Made by a program: the position numbers and the translations under genes
In this document: positions 9,701 to 19,336 of the stretch, one piece after another
Position numbering within the stretch: position 1 is the first letter of the stretch
Layout of the letters: each line of letters starts with the position of its first letter
The notes under the pieces: generated by a model
The model's database searches: none
The model's input: the letters and a program-made list of their open reading frames with translations, nothing else
Told to the model about the DNA's origin: nothing
Assembly: GCA_959022495.1 (NCBI GenBank)
Contig: CAUEYX010000007.1
Span: 1-64,000, forward strand
DNA: 64,000 nt
From: an uncultured Lachnospiraceae bacterium
GTDB lineage: Bacteria > Bacillota > Clostridia > Lachnospirales > Lachnospiraceae
Reading direction: 5' to 3'

Positions 9701-12700
9701 CAGCTCCGCCCGCAACTACAATGACAGAGTCCTGTTTAACACCAATCCGAATAAAGAAATTTCGGATCAGGACCTGACACTGATGGAGCGCCCGTTCTGG
9801 TACAGCCAGCCGTATGTGGAGGGCGGAAACTGGGAAAACAATATCAAGCCCAGCGGAAAATATGTGGTCCATGAGGAGTGGAATGACCCCTACAGCACGG
9901 CCCTGGATCTGTGGCGGGTATGGTCGCCGGGAGGAGACCAGATGCGGGACAGCTGGCCGGACGCGATGAAAGAACTGATTGACGCGGTGGGACACGGATA
10001 TGTGATGAACCATGACCTGTCTATTGCGGCGTCAAGGGGATTAGACAACCTGATTTGGAGCGGCGCGATCCGCACAAGCATGGATAAAGACAACATCTAC
10101 ATGATGGTGCCCATTGACTCACAGCAGATGTCAGACATGCGTGTCTCTATGGCGGAATGGCTGACCAATGAAGGCGGCCCGGACCTGCATGAGTCCTTAT
10201 TTGGCACAATGCCTTACTACATTGAGTATACCCCGGCAGCCGGATGGCATGAAGCCGGTACACAGCTGGCATTCTTCTACGGGGAAGGACCGGAATGGGG
10301 ATACAGCCTGTGCAGGGATCAGTATGTATACCTGCACATGATTGAGAACTATATCGAAAAAGGCCGTGATAAGTCTGGATTTACCGGGCAGGACACGCTT
10401 GAGCATATCGGACCGTTTGATTATAAGGTCAAAAATGTGTCATGGCTCAATGAAGGGATGGAACTAGAATACACCCAGAAAGAAAGCGGCGGGAAATATT
10501 ATATTGATATCGATACATCATCTGTGGAATCCGATCCTATTGATACGATCATTAAGATCGAGACAGAGAACCCGAAGAGGGAGTACTCCATGACTGATAT
10601 CAAGGTGTTCAGCAGCCAGGAAGAAGGCAGCGTCCTGAATCTTCGCACAGAGTGCTACATGAACGATTTTACCAGCGTATTTGCTCCGGCAGAGGTCAGC
10701 TATGTCAGCCTGGATGAAAAGGTCGCGCGGACAGACGCGGTCGGAGCAGTACACGCAGTGGGCGATGGAGAGACAGAGATCCGGGTGACCGCGGTGTATG
10801 ACGATGGCGTAAATGAGAAGCAGGTGATTGAGGAGACATATCCGGTGAAAGTATCCGGCGGAAATATCAGCTCCAATCTGCCGCTTACCGGAATCGGAAT
10901 GTTTACGAATGAGAAGGCGTTCTGGTCGGAGGTATTTGCCGGCACCACATCTCCAGTTGACCTAAAGGGATATACGGAATACGGCGGAACGGTAGATCTG
11001 CTTCCGGGAGTAAACACAGAGAATATCACCTATCACTATGCAGTGGTGGACGGCTCTACAAATAATTCGGAGGGCAAAATTGTCGTCACAGAGGTTTCCG
11101 CGGATCAGGTGCCGTTCGAATTAAAGGACGGACAGCTGGTACTGGATGAAGAAGCCGGGACAGACAAGTATTACTGCTACTGGGCAGATGTAACTGTGAA
11201 CGGTACTGTGTACACATCCAGCAGGAATTATATTACCCTGATGCCTGACCACAATGTGGCGGAAAGCGTACAGGCTGAGGTCACCAGCGGAAATGCGGAG
11301 GCGCTGACAGATGGCGTGATCAATGACGTTACCGGCGGCAACCTGGTGAAATGGAGCAGTGATAAAAACGACAGTGATCCGACGATGACATTCGATTTCG
11401 GACAGGAGAAGACACTGACCCGCGTCAATCTCTTCTATAATAGAGGAACTGTGGACACAGATTCTGTTGCTTATATCAATGTACCTAAGCAGGTAAAAAT
11501 TGAATACAGCCTGGACGGGAAAGAATGGAAAACAGGAAATGAGATTACAGAACTGACAGGCGATACCCTTCCGACGGTTGAGTCCTATGATCAGGTCCCG
11601 ACATCGGACAAGACGTCTTACGCGTGGGAAGCGGAGAACATTTTCTACAATTATCCGGTAGATCAGGATGAAAGTACTGTAAATGCGCGGTATGTCCGCA
11701 TTTCCTTCCCGGGAGGAGGACAGAACGGAACCTGCGTTGATATCCTGGAGGCGCGCGTGTTCGGTCTGGGCAGTGAAGGGGGATCAGAAGAGCCGCCGGC
11801 AGCGGCAGACAAAACCCTCCTCCAGAAGACCTATGATTATGCCCTGACCTTAAGCACAGACGGCGTCGTGGACAGCGCGAAGAAGTTCTTCGAGGACGCG
11901 AAAACCGCGGCAGCGGCAGTGCTGGCAGACGAAACTGCCACACAGGAGGAAGTAAACGCGGCATGGGATAACCTCTTAGAGGGTATCTGGGGACTCGGCC
12001 TTGTACAAGGTGATAAGAGCAGTCTTGAGCTTTTGATCAGCCTCGGTGAGTCCATGATGCTGGACGCGGACAAGTATGTGGCGGAAAACTGGCAGCAGTT
12101 CGTGGATGCCTTTACAGAGGCGAAAGCAGTATATGAAGACGGAGACGCCCTGGAGGACGATGTACAGACGGTGTCAGACGCGCTGCTTGACGCGATTCTC
12201 ATCCAGAGGTATAAGGCGGATAAGTCTATCCTGGCAGATCTGATCGCGAAGACAGAAGGAATTGACACAGCGCAGTATACAGAAGCGAGCGCGCAGGTGT
12301 TCCAGGCAGCATTCGCGTCAGCGAAGGCGATGCTGGCGGATGAGAGCTTAAGCATCGACCAGCAGGCACAGGTGGACGAGATGGTGTGCACGCTGCAGGC
12401 AGCCCTCGACGGCCTGGAGCCGGTATCCACAGATGACGGCAGGGATGAGCCATCAGGCGGGGATGACGGGAACACAAGTGACGATGGAAATACCGGAAAT
12501 GACGACAATACCAATGATCCGGGGAATGGAAGCTCAGATTCCGGAAATAACGGAAATACAGGCGGCTCAGATCGTGGAACAGGAGCATCCGATGAGAAGG
12601 CAGATACAGGAAACAGCGGAAACACAAGGTCTGGAAAGGATGCGCCGAAGACCGGCGACAACAGTAATGTCGCAGCAGTGCTGCTGATACTTGCCGCGGC

Positions 12701-12758
12701 AGTGGCAGCAGGAGCTGGAACTGTTTTTGTGAGAAAATGGAAAAAGGGAAATAAATAA
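6738..12758 (+). CDS. Giant sortase-anchored GH29-like (alpha-L-fucosidase-type) multidomain protein
   Basis: I start at TTG 6738, seven bases after GAGGAGG (6724-6730). The upstream TTG at 6720 would place the ribosome site inside the gene. About 2006 residues: signal peptide ending near ITAYAS; three discoidin/CBM32-like domains (about 71-229, 240-385, 398-538); a PA14-like region (about 548-691); a putative-Ig (He_PIG) domain (about 747-838); then AQWFEEGRMSALSHC, opening a GH29-like barrel (about 840-1235). The Asp of YIFVDG (about 974) sits where the GH29 nucleophile would be. A beta-sandwich and Big2-like domain, a further CBM32 (about 1500-1677), three FIVAR repeats (about 1690-1896), linker and APKTGD (about 1969) follow. 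The expected role is removal of fucose or a related sugar from glycans at the cell surface. Enzyme class is inferred from fold-level motifs; substrate is unknown. Confidence 0.8.
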   Translation: MRKIMKRSMALSLAAAMALSMAPSITAYASTTNVSGTAPFNGTWLVSGPYSEPVVEQIYGLAGGSGDVEIPSPEFNQTEQVFGIGKAGSIRQGSAEHRFTDGYTSTEWQSRVESGNNTTTFQMTLEYPADLTTLQLYGYYEASDTPETDSYSVRYAVKNTAGKVLAEGTVKGLTNGDSRDDMQAVQFENVLSGAAVIEFTMDTTEETNGHACTGKYYGMREVYVYGLPPSAPDLSERGIEKIPIVEASADSVSGENEASYVLDGNDETAWQSDTKPGESESWETPVLTLTLDEEKIITSILLKGYEAAGTNPFAVNYELLDKEGNSLSSGTKYDVTGSKDEQVIGLNYGVTGVSQIRLSIDPSNGGTTEPDDKAGFFGIRSVSLQGMKLLTDSEELKYSSLEVSSRTSGNEAEKAFDQDESTMWRCDNRSGVTWDSSPNMKINFDKTVRLDSLEFSFYEESPEEGISRHVSCMLYDAAGKLVYSGGVMASDQQTSAFDFGIGAADISQIKLMINPSGITNGSDKLGFREISINGHLMEETADQPLGDISPVLGEMLEVPDGAEAGAWRYFDDRIFNRSQDDYNDLMGFFDVKRGEETLNNYVAAGVYVYSPKDQEVQWQMAGSGIYKLFCNDIPAGAQESVPGDVVKSGTKYSISLKEGWNKLLIQIQHVNPNQKCNLFGFYSRLCDSDGNEIEDLTYSVSGPYTEDGEVQIVTQGLDIDRADFEERNADCTANEYPENTLPYAYEKNPYVGLKSVNTSGSAGQASLFAFQAAGGSPEYTWEIVKGKLPDGLTLNADGTVSGTVEDGAAGDSTKDYTFTLKAEDAEGNTAEKEFTMTAKPHPAQWFEEGRMSALSHCTGTIPNLYDPNYNYDQWAQTAKEMGLTMLSTESYQNSLYYWPSPNANLTPNDSNAQYKYNTMYQDENGEWHIKDRVMEAKEAAERYGLHFGTYLSPQCPQTDIQGLVERYDPWYIFVDGNPQSGVNLDIAFSSARNYNDRVLFNTNPNKEISDQDLTLMERPFWYSQPYVEGGNWENNIKPSGKYVVHEEWNDPYSTALDLWRVWSPGGDQMRDSWPDAMKELIDAVGHGYVMNHDLSIAASRGLDNLIWSGAIRTSMDKDNIYMMVPIDSQQMSDMRVSMAEWLTNEGGPDLHESLFGTMPYYIEYTPAAGWHEAGTQLAFFYGEGPEWGYSLCRDQYVYLHMIENYIEKGRDKSGFTGQDTLEHIGPFDYKVKNVSWLNEGMELEYTQKESGGKYYIDIDTSSVESDPIDTIIKIETENPKREYSMTDIKVFSSQEEGSVLNLRTECYMNDFTSVFAPAEVSYVSLDEKVARTDAVGAVHAVGDGETEIRVTAVYDDGVNEKQVIEETYPVKVSGGNISSNLPLTGIGMFTNEKAFWSEVFAGTTSPVDLKGYTEYGGTVDLLPGVNTENITYHYAVVDGSTNNSEGKIVVTEVSADQVPFELKDGQLVLDEEAGTDKYYCYWADVTVNGTVYTSSRNYITLMPDHNVAESVQAEVTSGNAEALTDGVINDVTGGNLVKWSSDKNDSDPTMTFDFGQEKTLTRVNLFYNRGTVDTDSVAYINVPKQVKIEYSLDGKEWKTGNEITELTGDTLPTVESYDQVPTSDKTSYAWEAENIFYNYPVDQDESTVNARYVRISFPGGGQNGTCVDILEARVFGLGSEGGSEEPPAAADKTLLQKTYDYALTLSTDGVVDSAKKFFEDAKTAAAAVLADETATQEEVNAAWDNLLEGIWGLGLVQGDKSSLELLISLGESMMLDADKYVAENWQQFVDAFTEAKAVYEDGDALEDDVQTVSDALLDAILIQRYKADKSILADLIAKTEGIDTAQYTEASAQVFQAAFASAKAMLADESLSIDQQAQVDEMVCTLQAALDGLEPVSTDDGRDEPSGGDDGNTSDDGNTGNDDNTNDPGNGSSDSGNNGNTGGSDRGTGASDEKADTGNSGNTRSGKDAPKTGDNSNVAAVLLILAAAVAAGAGTVFVRKWKKGNK
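11808..12430 (+). repeat. FIVAR cassette, copy 2
   Basis: Second copy of the three-repeat FIVAR segment. It shares a run of about 48 identical bases with copy 3, around DGVVDSAKKFFEDAK (near 11860 and 17774), closer than the divergence of the upstream domains would predict. Confidence 0.8.
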
Positions 12759-12774
12759 TGTTATGAAATGACTG

Positions 12775-12806
12775 GGGAGGCTGTACGGGATATGGCCTCC
12801 CTTTTC
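12775..12806 (+). terminator. Rho-independent terminator after the GH29-like gene
   Basis: GGGAGGC (12775-12781) pairs with GCCTCCC (12795-12801) around a 13-base loop and is followed by TTTTC. It lies between the GH29-like gene and the convergent AraC-type gene. Confidence 0.7.
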
Positions 12807-12841
12807 AAAATTTTCTAAAATTCCGAATACGGAAAGAACAG

Positions 12842-13159
12842 CTAAATGGATGAAATACTGGAAAAGGAGTCCGAGCTGGACCGCAGGCTTTTCCGGTACT
12901 GGGAAGGCGTGACATGCATCGTTCGCTGGAAAGCCCGGTTAAACGTAGTCTGACTTTCAAATCCCGCGTCTGCCCAGATATGGGTGAGGGACAGTCTGGT
13001 AGACTGCATCATCTGCACAGCATAATCAATGCGGATGCTGTTTAGATACTCCCGGAAGTTCATATGAAGATGTTCTGAGATCAGATGAGACAGATAGTAC
13101 TCATTCAGCCGGAGTTCCCTGCTTAAGTATTTTAACTGATATTTCGATTGATTCTGCAA
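12842..13159 (-). CDS. Solitary AraC-type DNA-binding domain (truncated regulator)
   Basis: Encodes 105 residues that are almost entirely an AraC/XylS HTH_18 domain: two helix-turn-helix units, with FREYLNSIRIDYAVQMM in the first half and IWADAGFESQTTFNRAFQ and TPSQYRKS in the second. AraC regulators normally carry a further 150 or more residues of sensor domain, or fuse to a histidine-kinase-like receptor; none is present. The start is TTG (13159), with a weak AGCAGGA ribosome site. The gene's 5' end meets the 5' region of the divergent beta-helix gene, so it could control that gene directly. Either it is a stand-alone DNA-binding protein or the remnant of a larger local regulator. Confidence 0.6.
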   Translation of the reverse strand: MQNQSKYQLKYLSRELRLNEYYLSHLISEHLHMNFREYLNSIRIDYAVQMMQSTRLSLTHIWADAGFESQTTFNRAFQRTMHVTPSQYRKSLRSSSDSFSSISSI

Positions 13160-13263
13160 TGAATTATATCCTGCTTTTCTTTATAATTCAAGATAGTAAA
13201 ACATCTAAAAAGAGAGAACTTTACAGACAGCAGTCAAATGAAAAAGCGAAGGAGGAAAACATT

Positions 13264-15003
13264 GTGAGCACAAAGAAGAAACGAAGAAATCGGACCATTC
13301 CCGTGCTGCTTGCGGCAGGCATGGTTCTGACGCCGCTGGGAGCGTATTCGGTTCCGGTTTCAGCAGAGGAGGCGCAGCCGCAGAAGATTCAGGCAGAATT
13401 TTTTGTGTCGGAATCAGGAAACGATGAGAACCAGGGTACATATGAGGCCCCTTTTGCAACGCTGGAGCGGGCAAAAGAAGCGGCGGCTGAGATAAACCGG
13501 GACATGACAGGGGATATTTATGTATTTGTCATGCCGGGAACCTATTATGTGCCGGATGGGATTGATTTCGGTGTGTCTGACTCCGGGACCAATGGCTATG
13601 AGATTATCTATCAGTGTCTCGGCGAGCCGGGTAGCGCGGAGTTCTCAGGCGGTATAAAGGTAAATTCAGAATGGACGCCCGTGGAATCAAGTTCAGACGC
13701 TTCGGATGCTGATTCGGATCTGCGGCAGGAACTGGCAGGGAAAGTCTATAAGACCAATCTGAAAGACCAGTTAAACGAAGTCTTCCCGGATGGAGAGCTG
13801 CCTGCTGTATCCGGTCCACTCCCGACGGATGAGGACGGACGTTTCTCGGTAAATACAATTACCGTGAATGATACAAGAGCAGTGCTGGCCCGCACACGGA
13901 ACTCAGAGAAATTTGATTCGATGCCGTCCACACTTTTTGACAATCCGCTCTATACAGCGGGAGGCGGCAATGTGGATATGACCTATCAGGCTTCGGATGA
14001 GGAAGCTCTTTATCTGGATCAGCTTCAGAATGCGTTGGAGCGCGGTGATTTAAGCGCTCAGATCGTTTGCAATGATATCGGTGGAAAGCGGGCGTGGGAT
14101 TCAAATACCCTTCCAATAACAGATATCGATAGAGGGTCGCGGAAACTGGTATTTAACCCCAATGATGTGGGAGAATTTGCCCCGCTTTATACAGTGGGAT
14201 CGAATTCCCGCTATTACCTGCAGGGGAACCTTGCCTTCCTGGATACACCGGGCGAGTTTTATTTTAACCCGGTTACCTATGATCTCTATTATTATCCCAA
14301 GGAGGGAGAGGAGGATCTGTCCACTCAGGAGATCGTTGTGCCGACAACGGAGAAGGTAATCAATCTTGAGGGAGAGAGAACCGGAGTGTGGGATGATACA
14401 GAGATTACACCCGTAGAGAATCTTGTTTTTGACGGGCTGAAATTCTGCGATACAAGTTTTCCGGATTATTACAGCAGCGGCTGGCCATGGCTTCCCTATG
14501 CCAGCGGTTCGATCGGGAAATACGGGTTCCCAGAGTGGGCGAAAGGATCGTCAAATCCCGTATACTGCGGGGGAAATGAGCGCCCTCAGTTCCAGGTGGG
14601 AACCGTACATCTGGAGTATACGGACAATATTACGATTCGGAACTGTCATGTGAAAAATGCCGCGATGAATGGGATTGAAATGTATCTGGGCGTGACCAAT
14701 ACGCTGGTTGAGAATTCGCTGGTTGAATACTGCGGAAATGGCGGGGTGCAGATTGAGGGTGGTTATCCGGCCATAGACGGCGATTCAGACGGGGTAAGTT
14801 TCACGAACCATAACACCGTCACAAATACCGTGGTTCATGATGTGGGACAGATGGTGCACCAGACATTTGGCATCCAGGTATCCCATGCCACATACAATAC
14901 GGTTCAGAACTGTGAGATCTACAACTCTCCGCGGCGGGGGCTGCTTCTGACGGGAAGTGATGTGAATGGCTGGAACAATACCGCTTCCGGAAACAGGAAC
15001 TGA
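13264..15003 (+). CDS. Secreted right-handed beta-helix protein, N-terminal part ended by an in-frame TGA
   Basis: I start at GTG 13264, eight bases after AAGGAGG, which puts the signal peptide (KKKRRNR..VLLAAGMVLTPLG) at the N-terminus. Longer reads from 13159 lack a ribosome site. The 579 residues match the paralogue at 1319: FFVSESGNDENQG..PFATLERA entry, SDSGTNGYEIIY, RYYLQGNLAFLD and YNSPRRGLLLTG. Translation stops at TGA 15001-15003, inside the beta-helix. The same frame then continues without another stop for 1154 codons to 18465, ending in the cassette that anchors the sister proteins. As it stands the product would be secreted but not wall-anchored, with an incomplete helix. Nonsense mutation is the simplest reading; sequencing error is the other. 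Confidence 0.8.
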   Translation: MSTKKKRRNRTIPVLLAAGMVLTPLGAYSVPVSAEEAQPQKIQAEFFVSESGNDENQGTYEAPFATLERAKEAAAEINRDMTGDIYVFVMPGTYYVPDGIDFGVSDSGTNGYEIIYQCLGEPGSAEFSGGIKVNSEWTPVESSSDASDADSDLRQELAGKVYKTNLKDQLNEVFPDGELPAVSGPLPTDEDGRFSVNTITVNDTRAVLARTRNSEKFDSMPSTLFDNPLYTAGGGNVDMTYQASDEEALYLDQLQNALERGDLSAQIVCNDIGGKRAWDSNTLPITDIDRGSRKLVFNPNDVGEFAPLYTVGSNSRYYLQGNLAFLDTPGEFYFNPVTYDLYYYPKEGEEDLSTQEIVVPTTEKVINLEGERTGVWDDTEITPVENLVFDGLKFCDTSFPDYYSSGWPWLPYASGSIGKYGFPEWAKGSSNPVYCGGNERPQFQVGTVHLEYTDNITIRNCHVKNAAMNGIEMYLGVTNTLVENSLVEYCGNGGVQIEGGYPAIDGDSDGVSFTNHNTVTNTVVHDVGQMVHQTFGIQVSHATYNTVQNCEIYNSPRRGLLLTGSDVNGWNNTASGNRN

Positions 15004-18000
15004 AATCCGGACAATGCCTATGATGTGAAAAGGGACGAGTACGCTCATGATAACACCTTCTCCAATATCTATCTGCACGATGTTCAGCAGGACGGCGGAG
15101 ACGACGGCGGACTGTTTACGGTATTTGTATACTATTCTCACCATAATTTCTCAAGGCCCAATGTGTATGACCAGATCGTGATCGATGAAGTGGGCGCACA
15201 GCCGAATATGAGTGATATTGCGCCAAATAATATCAATCTTGATATGGGATGGTGCGGGATCGCGATGTCGAACATCAAGACAGTGAATCCGCAGCACTAT
15301 ACCATTGAGAACTCTCATCTCCGGGACGGAGAGGTCAAGGTGGATAATTGTACATTTGATTTCGCGAATGGCAGTGACGGCATTGACCACTTTGACGACT
15401 CGAAGATGGATTATGCGAATATCGGAATCCAGACATGGAAGTATCCGGCGGCGTACCAGAGCGCGGTAACGGTCACAGAGGAGGAGCGGCCGGAAGAGAT
15501 CTGGTTTGAGGAAGACTTTGAAAATGGGATTGACCAGAGTGTATGGACATGTGCCGGCAGCCCGGAGATTACAAAATCCCACATGTCTGAAGGAGCGTTT
15601 AACGGGAAAGCGTCTCTCAAGCTGAATAATACAGGATCGGTAAAACCATATATTTATAAAGAGTTTGAGCAGAATCTGAATAAGACGGTGAGCGTCAAGA
15701 TCTTTGACAGACAGCTTTCACCGGGAACCACATACAGTGGCGAGGGGCGTCTGCTTCCGGATACCGGGCGGACCGTTGTGCGTGTGGACGATGGCACAGA
15801 AGAGAATCTGATCAGCCTGGGCATCGATCCGGATGTATCACCTGATTATTATGTCCTAAATATAGGCGGCAGGAAGACAGCCACAGAAGTACGCCGGGTA
15901 TTCGGATGGCATGAGCTGACATTCGATTATTCTGAGGCCGGAATGGTGACCCTCTATGTGGACGGGGTAAAAGCCGGTACAGCAGAAAGGAATGGATTTC
16001 ATTATGTGGCTCTCGGATCTTCCGATGGAACAGGGGAGAACTATTACGACGAGCTCTATATTTACGGAGGCAGGGACGTAGAAGCGGGCGCGGCTGAAAT
16101 CTCCGAAAGCAGTAGAATGGCGGCGGGAGAGAATGGTTACTCCGCGGATATCTCTGGAGCAGAGGCGGCTGGGCTGAATGAGTCCGAGACGCTGATTGAC
16201 TGGAAGTTTGAGGACAGCACGGACGTACCGTATAACAAGGATGAAACGTACCATACTCCCTTCACCCAGGTTATAAGCGGCGGAGGGACCTATTCCGGGA
16301 CTCTTTCCGGGAATACCATGCTTGGATATTTTAACGCGTCGTTTAACATTGTGGATAATCCACAGACCGACGGGATGAATTTCAGTGAGAAAGTATTGGG
16401 ACGCTCGGGCGAAGGCGGATGCCACGCGTATGCGCAGCAGGGTACATGGTGGAAAAATTACATGCTGGATTTTGATTACTTATATAAATCATCAGATCCC
16501 GGCGGCAAAAAGAAAGATAACAGCGTCAGTTTCATCCTTTATTCCCAGAACGCCAACGATAACCTGTCAAGCGGGGCACCTTATCAGCCCAACGGATACT
16601 GGTTCGCTGTCAATGAGGCCACGGGTGCTCTTGAGCTGAGAAAAGGAGAAAACGGGAAAGGACTGACCGGAAACACGCTGCTTGATAAAGAAGAGATTGA
16701 TACAGATGAGTTTAATAAGATGTGGCATAACATAAAAGTCTATGCGAAGAATGGAAATGGGTATACCGATATTGTGGTCTCCGTGGACAATGGGGAATAT
16801 ACGCTGAATTATCGTGATGTCTCCAATCCATTTACAGAAGGGACCATTGCGGTCAACTCCATGGGAACCGACTTCTATCTGGACAATATCAGCGTGACGA
16901 CGATCCCGGATGGACCGCTCGCGGGATATGACAAGAACTTCCGATTTGGCAACGCGGTCTTAGACAAAGCGTTTGATGTAAATACATATGATTACACTGC
17001 CACAATCACAGATTCTGCCAAAGAAGTGACATTGGTAAAACCCGTCTTTGAAGGGGCGGAATATACGGTGGAACTAAACGGAACGGATATCACCGGTGGC
17101 TTTCCGGATGACCAGACCTCTGCAGTACTGGAGTTAAAACCCGGAAATAACACAGTTGTAGTAACGGAGTATACAGACCAGGGAGTTTCAACAGCATATG
17201 TATTTGCCATTTATAAAGAGAGTTCTCTTACAGAGTCTGATCTTCCGAAAGAAGTGGATATTACTGTGGGAACAATGCCGCAGTTTCCGAAGACGGCAGA
17301 ACTCACCGTGACAGACGGGCTTCATGAGTATCAGATTATGTCAGAGGTGAATTGGGAGATGGCAGACCAGTCTTACTACAAGACGCCGGGCAGCTTCGTG
17401 ATCCGGGGAACACTGACAGAGCTGAAGGATGAGCCTGTGTCAGTTAAGGTGAATGTAGACGGTGTGATATCGGTCGGACAGCCGGAGAAAGTTAAAGGAA
17501 AAGCGGGAGAAGACCCATTCGGTCTTTTGGCAGAGAGCATTGACGTAACATACGCACATTCCGGAACAAAAGCTGTGCCCGTACAGTTTAAGACATTTGA
17601 AAAGTCTGTCTATGCAGGGGAAGGGACGATCGCTGCCGTTGGAACTGTAGAAGGATGTGACAGCGATATCATACAGCTGATTCAGCTGGAAGAAGCAGGG
17701 GAAGTCCCGGCAGAGCCTGTGGATAAGACACTTCTGCAGAAGACCTATGACTATGCAGAGACGTTGAGCACAGACGGCGTCGTGGACAGCGCGAAGAAGT
17801 TCTTCGAGGACGCGAAAGCAGCAGCGGCCGTGCTGGCTGATGAGAATGCCACCCAGGAGCAGATCAACGCTGCATGGGATAACCTCTTAGAAGGGATCTG
17901 GGGGCTTGGCCTTGTGCAGGGCGACAAGACCACCCTGGAGCTTCTCATCGGCAGGGCAGATGACATGACGCAGAATGCGGACAAGTACGTGGCCGGAAAC

Positions 18001-18465
18001 TGGCAGATGCTTGCGGATGCCCTGGCAGAGGCGAAGACTGTATACGACGACGGCGACGCCCTTGAAGGCGATGTACAGACCGCGGCGGACGCGCTGCTGG
18101 ACGCGATCCTGGCACAGCGGTATCAGGCGGACAAGTCCAATCTGGCAGACCTGATCGCGAAAGCGGAAGGAATCGATACCGCGAAGTACACAGAGGAGAG
18201 CGTGCAGGTATTCCGGGCGGCATTCGCTTCCGCGAAGGCAGTGATGATGAATGACAGCTTAAGTATCGAGGACCAGACTCAGGTAGATGAGGCAGCGAAC
18301 GCGCTGCAGACGGCGATCGAAGGACTCGAGCCCATATCATCTACAGATGACGGAAAGGACGTACCGAAGACAGGTGACAACACGCCGATGGGGCTTATGA
18401 TGGCATTGATATGCGCGGCAGCAGGCACAGCTGTGGCAGTAAAGCGCAGGAAACGCAGCCGCTGA
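15004..18465 (+). pseudogene. C-terminal part of the interrupted beta-helix protein, same frame after TGA
   Basis: Continues in frame from the TGA at 15001 with NPDNAYDVKRDEYAHDNTF, the natural continuation of the paralogue's helix. The only nearby start, GTG 15025, has no ribosome site. Order: last helix turns; LamG-like domain (from about 15490); another concanavalin-like domain (about 16190-16900); cadherin-like beta-sandwich (about 16915-17220); Big_4-type Ig domain (about 17245-17480); three FIVAR repeats; a short linker; VPKTGD, hydrophobic segment and RRKRSR tail. It lacks the CBM6 pair of the 1319 protein and has a much shorter Gly/Asp linker. With the first part the gene would encode about 1733 residues, close to the 1770 of its paralogue, so nothing but the one codon appears missing. 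Confidence 0.75.
17722..18345 (+). repeat. FIVAR cassette, copy 3
   Basis: Third copy of the FIVAR segment, inside the interrupted gene. It is very similar to copies 1 and 2 in both protein and DNA and leads into VPKTGD. Confidence 0.8.
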
Positions 18466-18516
18466 TTATAAAAAATAAGTTTTTACTGCCTCTTAAAAGG
18501 ATTTGCTGAAGAAGCA

Positions 18517-18573
18517 TCTATAAAAGTGATCCGGCGGAAAGATGGACTCTTTCTGCCGGATCACTTTTATAGA
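18517..18573. terminator. Long bidirectional terminator hairpin
   Basis: A 21-base arm, CATCTATAAAAGTGATCCGGC, pairs perfectly with its complement ending near 18573, with extra GGAAAG/CTTTC pairing inside. T-rich stretches flank the stem on both strands. It separates the convergent beta-helix gene and acetyltransferase gene. Confidence 0.85.
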
Positions 18574-18588
18574 TGAACCATGCTTTTT

Positions 18589-19188
18589 TTAATTTTCCCC
18601 ATTCCAGACAGGGTATTTCTTTTTGTCCGCTTCAGTAATCTCACGTATGACACGGCAGGGATTGCCGACGGCGATGACATCTGCCGGAATGTCTTTGTTC
18701 ACCACACTTCCGGCTCCTATGATCGTGTTATCCCCGATGGTGACGCCGGGGAGGATGCTTACATTGGCGCCGATCCATACATTATTTCCCACGCGGATCG
18801 GTCTTGCGATTTCCAGCCCCTGGCTTCGCTGTCCGCTGTCGATGGCATGTCCGGCGGTGGAGATCACGCAGTTGGGCGCGATAAATACATTGTCTCCGAA
18901 AGTCACCGGAGCGCCGTCCAGGATCGTGCAGTTGTGGTTGGTGTAGAAATTTCGGCCCACTGAGACGTTAAACCCATAGTCACAGTAGAACGGAGCCGTC
19001 ACGACAAGGTCCCCTTCGATCTTTCCAAAGATCTGGCGGAGCAGCTCGTTCTGTTTCTTCGTATCAGACGGCCTGCAGTTATTAAATTCATAGCACAGGT
19101 CCGCGCACTTCGTTCTCGCTTCCACGATCTCCGGATCGTAGTTGGCATCATACATATAGCCTGCCTGTGCTTTTTCCCATTCTGTCAT
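18589..19188 (-). CDS. maa: Sugar O-acetyltransferase, maltose acetyltransferase type
   Basis: 199 residues, the usual length of the family. It should transfer acetyl from acetyl-CoA to a sugar hydroxyl in the cytoplasm. An N-terminal Mac domain (AQAGYMYDANYDPE, about 1-55) is followed by a left-handed beta-helix of hexapeptide repeats. The catalytic His lies in the AGHAID motif and the family-typical GNNVWIGANVSILPGVTIGD and GAGSVV..DIP follow. The gene is convergent with the glycan locus and shares its bidirectional terminator. Family assignment is firm; which sugar is used is not known, so the symbol is by similarity only. Confidence 0.85.
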   Translation of the reverse strand: MTEWEKAQAGYMYDANYDPEIVEARTKCADLCYEFNNCRPSDTKKQNELLRQIFGKIEGDLVVTAPFYCDYGFNVSVGRNFYTNHNCTILDGAPVTFGDNVFIAPNCVISTAGHAIDSGQRSQGLEIARPIRVGNNVWIGANVSILPGVTIGDNTIIGAGSVVNKDIPADVIAVGNPCRVIREITEADKKKYPVWNGEN

Positions 19189-19336
19189 TGTATGGATATC
19201 CTCCTGTTTGGTCGATTATTTATTTTTGAGTGTCCCTTTCTAATTCCATAAAGACATCTCTTCATAAAGTATTATAAGTCATTGAAGCGGTCAGGTACAG
19301 ATAAAAAGTAAAAAGTACTTACAAAATCCGGAAAAT

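Noticed and set aside
15001..15003. TGA read as selenocysteine
   Set aside because: The codon falls in a structural turn region of a beta-helix where the paralogue has no Cys, and no obvious SECIS-like hairpin follows it. Nonsense mutation is simpler.
6706..18570. GGATCACTTTTAT shared by the terminator regions at 6706 and 18558 as a regulatory repeat
   Set aside because: Only 13 bases in two terminator-flanking regions of related genes; likely common ancestry of the 3' ends.
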